From contig CABQOJ010000031.1 in NCBI GenBank assembly GCA_902465775.1, forward strand, positions 1 to 10,167: DNA of 10,167 nt, read 5' to 3'. The notes under the pieces are model-generated. The model saw only the letters and a program-made list of their open reading frames with translations. It was not told the origin of the DNA and searched no databases. Position numbers and translations under genes: made by a program. Source of the stretch: an uncultured Porphyromonas sp. (lineage in GTDB: Bacteria; Bacteroidota; Bacteroidia; Bacteroidales; Porphyromonadaceae). Shown here piece after piece: positions 6,847 through 10,167 of this stretch (position 1 is its first letter; each line of letters begins with the position of its first letter).

Positions 6847-6861
6847 TAGACACTTCTAAGT

Positions 6862-6918
6862 ATGAGACTTGTATCATTAGCCACCACACACAGGATCTGA
6901 CTAATGGGCAAGTCTCAT
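6862..6918 (+). promoter_or_regulatory. Two-tier hairpin upstream of the outer-membrane barrel gene
   Basis: A perfect 10-bp outer stem pairs ATGAGACTTG (6862-6871) with CAAGTCTCAT (6909-6918). Inside it a 6-bp stem pairs CATTAG (6875-6880) with CTAATG (6901-6906), extendable by a T-G wobble. The apical loop is 20 bases (6881-6900). It sits 15 bases after the preceding stop and 27 bases before the next ATG, and no convincing T-run follows. It may act as a weak terminator, attenuator or mRNA processing element. I found no -7 promoter element in this gap. Confidence 0.55.
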
Positions 6919-6945
6919 TCGTTTATACACCCATACTTATAAACT

Positions 6946-8565
6946 ATGCTTCGACACTATTTCATTCCCCTCATAAGCTCAGCTCTCCTACTCATCACGG
7001 GGAGCTACCTATCCGCACAGACTCACGACAATGCGCTACGCTTTAGCACCGAGACACCTGACGGGACGGCTCGCTACCAAGCTATGGGTGGAGCCTTCGG
7101 CGCTGTAGGCGCTGACTATGGTAGCTTGCGACAAAACCCCGCTGGTCTAGGACTCTTCCGCAGTAACGAGATACAAGGTACCATCTCCTTCGGGCAAAAC
7201 CTGGACCAGGCTACTTGGTATAAGGAGCATTACAAGAAAGGGCGCACCGCCTTCGGGGGCAATATGTCTGTCGTGCTGGCCACACCGCTCAGAGGGTCTG
7301 GTCTATCCTTCAACTTCGCTCTAGGCTTCTACCAGCGTCAGAGCTTTGCCCGCTCCTTTGACATCAGCAATCACCAGATCACGGACTTCTCGCTGGCAGA
7401 CTACGCAGCCTTCATCACCCCTACCAACGTCTCCTCGGATGATCTCCTCAGCAAGAATGCTTATGGCACCGTTCCTGCACCTTGGCTCGCCATACTGGGA
7501 CATGGAGCTGGCTGGACGGCGCGACATCCAAAAGGCTTCTACGAGAGTGCCTTCTACTATAGCGACAAGAAGGGAATCTTAGGGCCGAGCAATTCGCAGC
7601 TACGGGTCAACGAGCGTGGCGGCATCCAGGACTTTGACTTCACCTGCGGGCTTAACTACAACGACCGCCTCTACTTCGGTCTAGGCGTCAAGCTCAGTGC
7701 ACTAGACTATCGGATGAACTCCTACTACGGCGAGGACTTCATAGACAATGATTACCTAGAGCTGGCCAATGAGCTCCGCACTTCAGGCTCTGGCGCATCA
7801 GTCAGCTTCGGCTTGATCGCTCGTGTCTCAGACCATCTGCGCCTAGGCGCTGCTATCCAGACACCCACATGGTTCACCCTACAGGATAACTACGTAGCAG
7901 GAGCCGAGTCTCGACACCTACGAGTAGACAAGGAGGGCAAGCCTCTACCTGAGAAAGAGTGGACTAAAAGGGATCAGACACCTAGCGATGCTGCTTGGCA
8001 ATACCAATTACAGACCCCAACAAAGATTGTCCTCAGTGGAGCCTTCGTCGGACGGCTAGGTATGCTAAGCCTCGACTATGAGCTAGCCAACTACTCGGGC
8101 ATCCAGCTCAAAGACACCTACGGTCCCTTTGTCGATGACAACAAACTGATGAAGGAGTACTTCACCCCGATGCAGAGTACCCTACGCCTCGGTGGCGAGG
8201 TGAGAGTCTCTCCTCAGTTCAGTCTCCGTGCAGGTGGCTACTGGCGACAAGCGCCGATGAAGGCGAGCTTCGACTCCAACCCCAATCAGAGCGCTACCAT
8301 CCCTGTCAATGAGGCTGGCACCGTGCCACACTACGAGATCGTCGGCATGGGCTACGGCGTCACGGGCGGACTGGGCTGGCGCTTCTCTCCCTCCTCTTAT
8401 GTAGATCTAGCGGTCGTCTATCAGGGACAAAAGTCTCACATGTACCCCTTCCCGACACGCTACTATGAGGAAAATGGGAAGGTGAAGCAGTTCACGACGC
8501 CTCAGGCTATCCAACTACAGAAGCAGCGCGTCTACGGGGTAGCCACCTTCGGCTTTAAGTTCTAA
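6946..8565 (+). CDS. Outer-membrane beta-barrel protein, OmpP1/FadL/TodX-like (hemin receptor annotated type)
   Basis: This 539-residue protein has a signal peptide (hydrophobic about 6-22, likely cut after A24). Next is the Bacteroidota FadL-like start GTARYQAMGGAFGAVGADYG (40-59) followed by NPAGLGLF (64-71), a signature of the family's N-terminal hatch region. The rest alternates in amphipathic beta strands with Gly and aromatic residues and ends in VYGVATFGFKF, with a terminal Phe as used for BAM-dependent barrel insertion. FadL-family channels carry hydrophobic compounds such as fatty acids or aromatics through the outer membrane; Bacteroidota members are often labelled hemin receptors on little evidence, so the substrate is open. 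The upstream gap holds a hairpin and no clear promoter. The EcsC-like gene starts 22 bases downstream, so the two are probably co-transcribed. Confidence 0.88.
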   Translation: MLRHYFIPLISSALLLITGSYLSAQTHDNALRFSTETPDGTARYQAMGGAFGAVGADYGSLRQNPAGLGLFRSNEIQGTISFGQNLDQATWYKEHYKKGRTAFGGNMSVVLATPLRGSGLSFNFALGFYQRQSFARSFDISNHQITDFSLADYAAFITPTNVSSDDLLSKNAYGTVPAPWLAILGHGAGWTARHPKGFYESAFYYSDKKGILGPSNSQLRVNERGGIQDFDFTCGLNYNDRLYFGLGVKLSALDYRMNSYYGEDFIDNDYLELANELRTSGSGASVSFGLIARVSDHLRLGAAIQTPTWFTLQDNYVAGAESRHLRVDKEGKPLPEKEWTKRDQTPSDAAWQYQLQTPTKIVLSGAFVGRLGMLSLDYELANYSGIQLKDTYGPFVDDNKLMKEYFTPMQSTLRLGGEVRVSPQFSLRAGGYWRQAPMKASFDSNPNQSATIPVNEAGTVPHYEIVGMGYGVTGGLGWRFSPSSYVDLAVVYQGQKSHMYPFPTRYYEENGKVKQFTTPQAIQLQKQRVYGVATFGFKF

Positions 8566-8587
8566 GTCACTTCATCGCTTTACACTT

Positions 8588-9301
8588 ATGTCACTATCTT
8601 CCAAAGCTTGGGATCGCTTCCTCAATACGCTCTTACGCTCAGACATGGCTCGCGTCAACCGTGTCGAGTGGCTCACCGATGTGCTCTACCCTTTTCTCTC
8701 TATCACTGAGCTAGAGCAGCTCGCCACGGAGCCTCCGCACCGCTTCCTCTCGGTCAAAGTCCTCAACCACATAGCCAACCAAGAGATACGTCGCCACACC
8801 GAACTCCTAGCTATGGGCTCGGCAGGTAGCAGTCTCACCGGCTGCGTGGGCACCTGGGTCGGCATACCGACGGAGCTAGCGCAGTACAGCGTCAACATCC
8901 TCCTCTTGATACAGAAGCTCGCTTACCTCTACGGCTGGGACGACTTCTTCACCTACGGAGCCGTGACGACAGAGACGCGAGCGCGCTTTACCTTCCTCAT
9001 GGGTAGCATGCTCGGCATACGTGAAGCCGATGAACTCCTGCGCAGTGCCTGCACACTATACCAGGGGCAAGTCTCCATCACGCCGATGCGCTATCTAGGC
9101 AAAGAGTCCCCCATCGACAAGGTCATCGCCGAGATTTCAAAGCGTCTCATCGTCCTATCCGCCAAGGGTGGCATCACCGCTTGGATCGGTCGCAAGGCTC
9201 CGCTCATCGGAGTCACCCTCGGAGCCACCTCCTCATACCTCCTCGTCAAGCCCTCGCTCGTACGTCTCAAGGTGCTCCTACGCGATCTCATGCAGGAGTA
9301 A
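8588..9301 (+). CDS. EcsC-family protein
   Basis: This 237-residue protein matches the EcsC domain family. The landmark is a Gly-rich hydrophobic segment GSAGSSLTGCVGTWVGIP (77-94) followed by SVNILLLIQKLAYLYGW (101-117), then TETRARFTFLMGSMLGI (128-144), and near the C-terminus KAPLIGVTLGATSSYLLVKP (203-222). There is no signal peptide; the hydrophobic segments suggest a membrane-associated protein on the cytoplasmic side. The family is named after a gene in the Bacillus subtilis ecs ABC-transporter operon, and its biochemical role is not established. No ABC transporter gene is present here. The start follows the barrel gene's stop by 22 bases without its own promoter, implying shared transcription. 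No clear intrinsic terminator follows the stop. Confidence 0.83.
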   Translation: MSLSSKAWDRFLNTLLRSDMARVNRVEWLTDVLYPFLSITELEQLATEPPHRFLSVKVLNHIANQEIRRHTELLAMGSAGSSLTGCVGTWVGIPTELAQYSVNILLLIQKLAYLYGWDDFFTYGAVTTETRARFTFLMGSMLGIREADELLRSACTLYQGQVSITPMRYLGKESPIDKVIAEISKRLIVLSAKGGITAWIGRKAPLIGVTLGATSSYLLVKPSLVRLKVLLRDLMQE

Positions 9302-9319
9302 TCTTCGACTGATCGGCTC

Positions 9320-9350
9320 TTTCGTGCATCTCAATAAATCCGTACCTTTG
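9320..9350 (+). promoter_or_regulatory. Bacteroidota-type promoter for the DUF4494 gene
   Basis: TACCTTTG, identical to the -7 element before the protease, lies at 9343-9350. The best -33 candidate is TTTC at 9320-9323 (one mismatch to TTTG) with a 19-base spacer. Transcription would start near 9356-9358, about 32 bases before the ATG at 9389. Confidence 0.7.
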
Positions 9351-9388
9351 CCCCACATCAATTCACTTTTTAGACGAATAGCAACTAT

Positions 9389-9841
9389 ATGGCCAATTGG
9401 TTTGAATGCAAGGTGACCTACGAGAAGATGGTCGACAACGGAACGCCCAAGCGTACCTCCGAGGGGTACCTCGTACAGGGCGACACCTATACGGAGATTG
9501 AAGAGAGACTCACCAAGGAGCTCACGCCCTTTACCTCTCTAGGCGAACTAGTCATCAATACGATCAAGCGGATCAAGCTCGCAGAGCTCTTCCTCTCTGA
9601 TCACCCCGAGGACGACCGCTTCTACCGTTGCAAGGTCAACTTCATCTCGCTCGACGAGACGAGAGGTGTCGAGAAGCGCACCGCAGCAGCTATGATCGTG
9701 CAGAGCGATAGCCTGCCCAACGCCCTCAAGCGCCTCGAGAAGGAGATGTCCACGACTCTCTCACCCTACGAGATAGCCGCCATCACCGAGACCATCATCA
9801 TGGACGCTTGGCCGATAGACTTCTCCAAGCCCAACGAATAA
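9389..9841 (+). CDS. DUF4494 domain protein
   Basis: This 150-residue protein spans the full DUF4494 family, which is widespread in Bacteroidota and has no known function. It begins with NWFECKVTYEK and continues with EGYLVQGDTYTEIEERL, IKRIKLAELF, RFYRCKVNFISLDE, EKRTAAAMIVQ and ITETIIMDAW. It lacks a signal peptide or membrane segment, so it is probably cytoplasmic. The two halves resemble each other (about 5-46 against 79-121): both have CKV, then K-R-T, then V-Q, then an amphipathic helix with R-L and K-E, which points to an internal duplication. It has its own promoter and a strong terminator, so it forms a single-gene unit ahead of yggS. From memory, DUF4494 often neighbours YggS-type genes in Bacteroidota, which hints at a link but does not prove one. 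Confidence 0.9.
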   Translation: MANWFECKVTYEKMVDNGTPKRTSEGYLVQGDTYTEIEERLTKELTPFTSLGELVINTIKRIKLAELFLSDHPEDDRFYRCKVNFISLDETRGVEKRTAAAMIVQSDSLPNALKRLEKEMSTTLSPYEIAAITETIIMDAWPIDFSKPNE

Positions 9842-9853
9842 TCTATCCCTATC

Positions 9854-9900
9854 GAGAGACTGTTACCCAGACAGACAGGTAGCAGTCTCTCTTTTGTATT
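9854..9900 (+). terminator. Strong intrinsic terminator after the DUF4494 gene
   Basis: The arms at 9854-9867 and 9878-9891 form a 14-bp stem with one G-T wobble and a 10-base loop (CAGACAGACA), followed by TTTTGTATT. It starts 13 bases after the DUF4494 stop and separates that gene from yggS. Confidence 0.88.
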
Positions 9901-9929
9901 CTACACACCCTCTTTTTCCCCCACACATC

Positions 9930-10167
9930 ATGATCGCAGAGCGTCTAGCAGAGATACGGAGTCAGATACCAGCGCAGGTGCAGCTGGTGGCCGTCTCCAA
10001 GTTTCACCCCGTAGAGTCCGTACGTGAGGCTTACGAAGCTGGTCAGCGACTCTTTGGCGAAAACCGTGCTCAGGAACTTGCCGAAAAAGCCCCCCAGCTC
10101 CCCGAAGACATTCAGTGGCACTTCATCGGCACCCTCCAGCGCAACAAGGTCAAGTATATCGTCCCCT
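9930..10167 (+). CDS. yggS: YggS/PLPBP-family pyridoxal phosphate homeostasis protein, N-terminal part (3' end outside window)
   Basis: The first 79 residues are visible, about a third of the family's usual length of roughly 220-235. Diagnostic motifs are LVAVSKFHP with the PLP-binding Lys24, FGENRAQEL (42-50) and WHFIGTLQRNK (63-73). Proteins of this family bind PLP on a fold-type III barrel, show no known catalytic activity, and buffer PLP and amino-acid or keto-acid pools in the cytoplasm. The start at 9930 fits the family, which begins only about 20-30 residues before the Lys; this one has a short N-terminal helix. The 38 bases between the upstream terminator's T-run and the ATG are C- and T-rich, and I see no TAnnTTTG element, so the promoter is unclear. 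The frame runs off the window end. Confidence 0.95.
   Translation, partial: MIAERLAEIRSQIPAQVQLVAVSKFHPVESVREAYEAGQRLFGENRAQELAEKAPQLPEDIQWHFIGTLQRNKVKYIVP

Noticed and set aside
6560..6859. Frameshift or second gene in the Ser-rich end of the low-complexity gene
   Set aside because: The main frame stays open with a sensible basic tail and natural stop; the alternative frame is just the Ser codons read one base off.
1..10167. Defence system, prophage or mobile island
   Set aside because: No transposase, integrase, nuclease, toxin, tRNA-linked attachment site or abrupt composition change was found; gene content is housekeeping and envelope related.

Overview
The window looks like a chromosomal segment of a Bacteroidota bacterium, most probably Porphyromonas or a close relative. 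The evidence is a secreted protease with a type IX secretion (T9SS) C-terminal sorting domain, two promoters with the Bacteroidota -7 element TAnnTTTG, no Shine-Dalgarno sequences but A-rich leaders, a DUF4494 protein beside a YggS-type PLP protein, and roughly 50% GC. This is inference from family content; no database search was possible. Every gene I can support is on the + strand, and I see no tRNA, rRNA, CRISPR array, insertion sequence or phage gene.

Region 1 (1-1968): the 3' end of a phosphoethanolamine-transferase-like (EptA/CptA type) inner-membrane enzyme, followed with an ATGA stop/start overlap by a full-length second member of the same superfamily. The second protein keeps the five-helix membrane anchor and the overall fold signatures, but appears to have lost the nucleophilic Thr and the metal-binding Asp-His. 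It looks like a pseudoenzyme coupled to a paralog. A perfect 19-bp inverted repeat ends the unit.

Region 2 (1969-2419): a 451-base gene-free stretch. It holds the terminator, a second copy of its palindromic core, three tandem 21-base repeats, and a good Bacteroidota promoter for the next gene.

Region 3 (2420-8565): three exported proteins. First is a 963-residue lysyl-endopeptidase-like S1 protease with a nested Fn3/beta architecture and a T9SS signal. Second is a 476-residue secreted low-complexity protein (Tyr/Trp/Gly-rich middle, Ser/Arg-rich tail) with no recognised family. Third is a FadL/OmpP1-type outer-membrane barrel. The two gaps between them (about 100 bases each) each contain a substantial hairpin without a U-tract.

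Region 4 (8588-10167): an EcsC-family protein 22 bases behind the barrel gene, a DUF4494 protein with its own promoter and a strong intrinsic terminator, and the N-terminal half or less of a YggS/PLPBP pyridoxal-phosphate homeostasis protein cut by the window end.

Functionally, most of the window is envelope or secretion related: lipid headgroup modification, T9SS secretion, an outer-membrane channel and an unknown surface protein. I do not see a defence, mobile or biosynthetic system. The most unusual items are the coupled, catalytically degenerate transferase paralog and the aromatic/Ser-Arg secreted protein.
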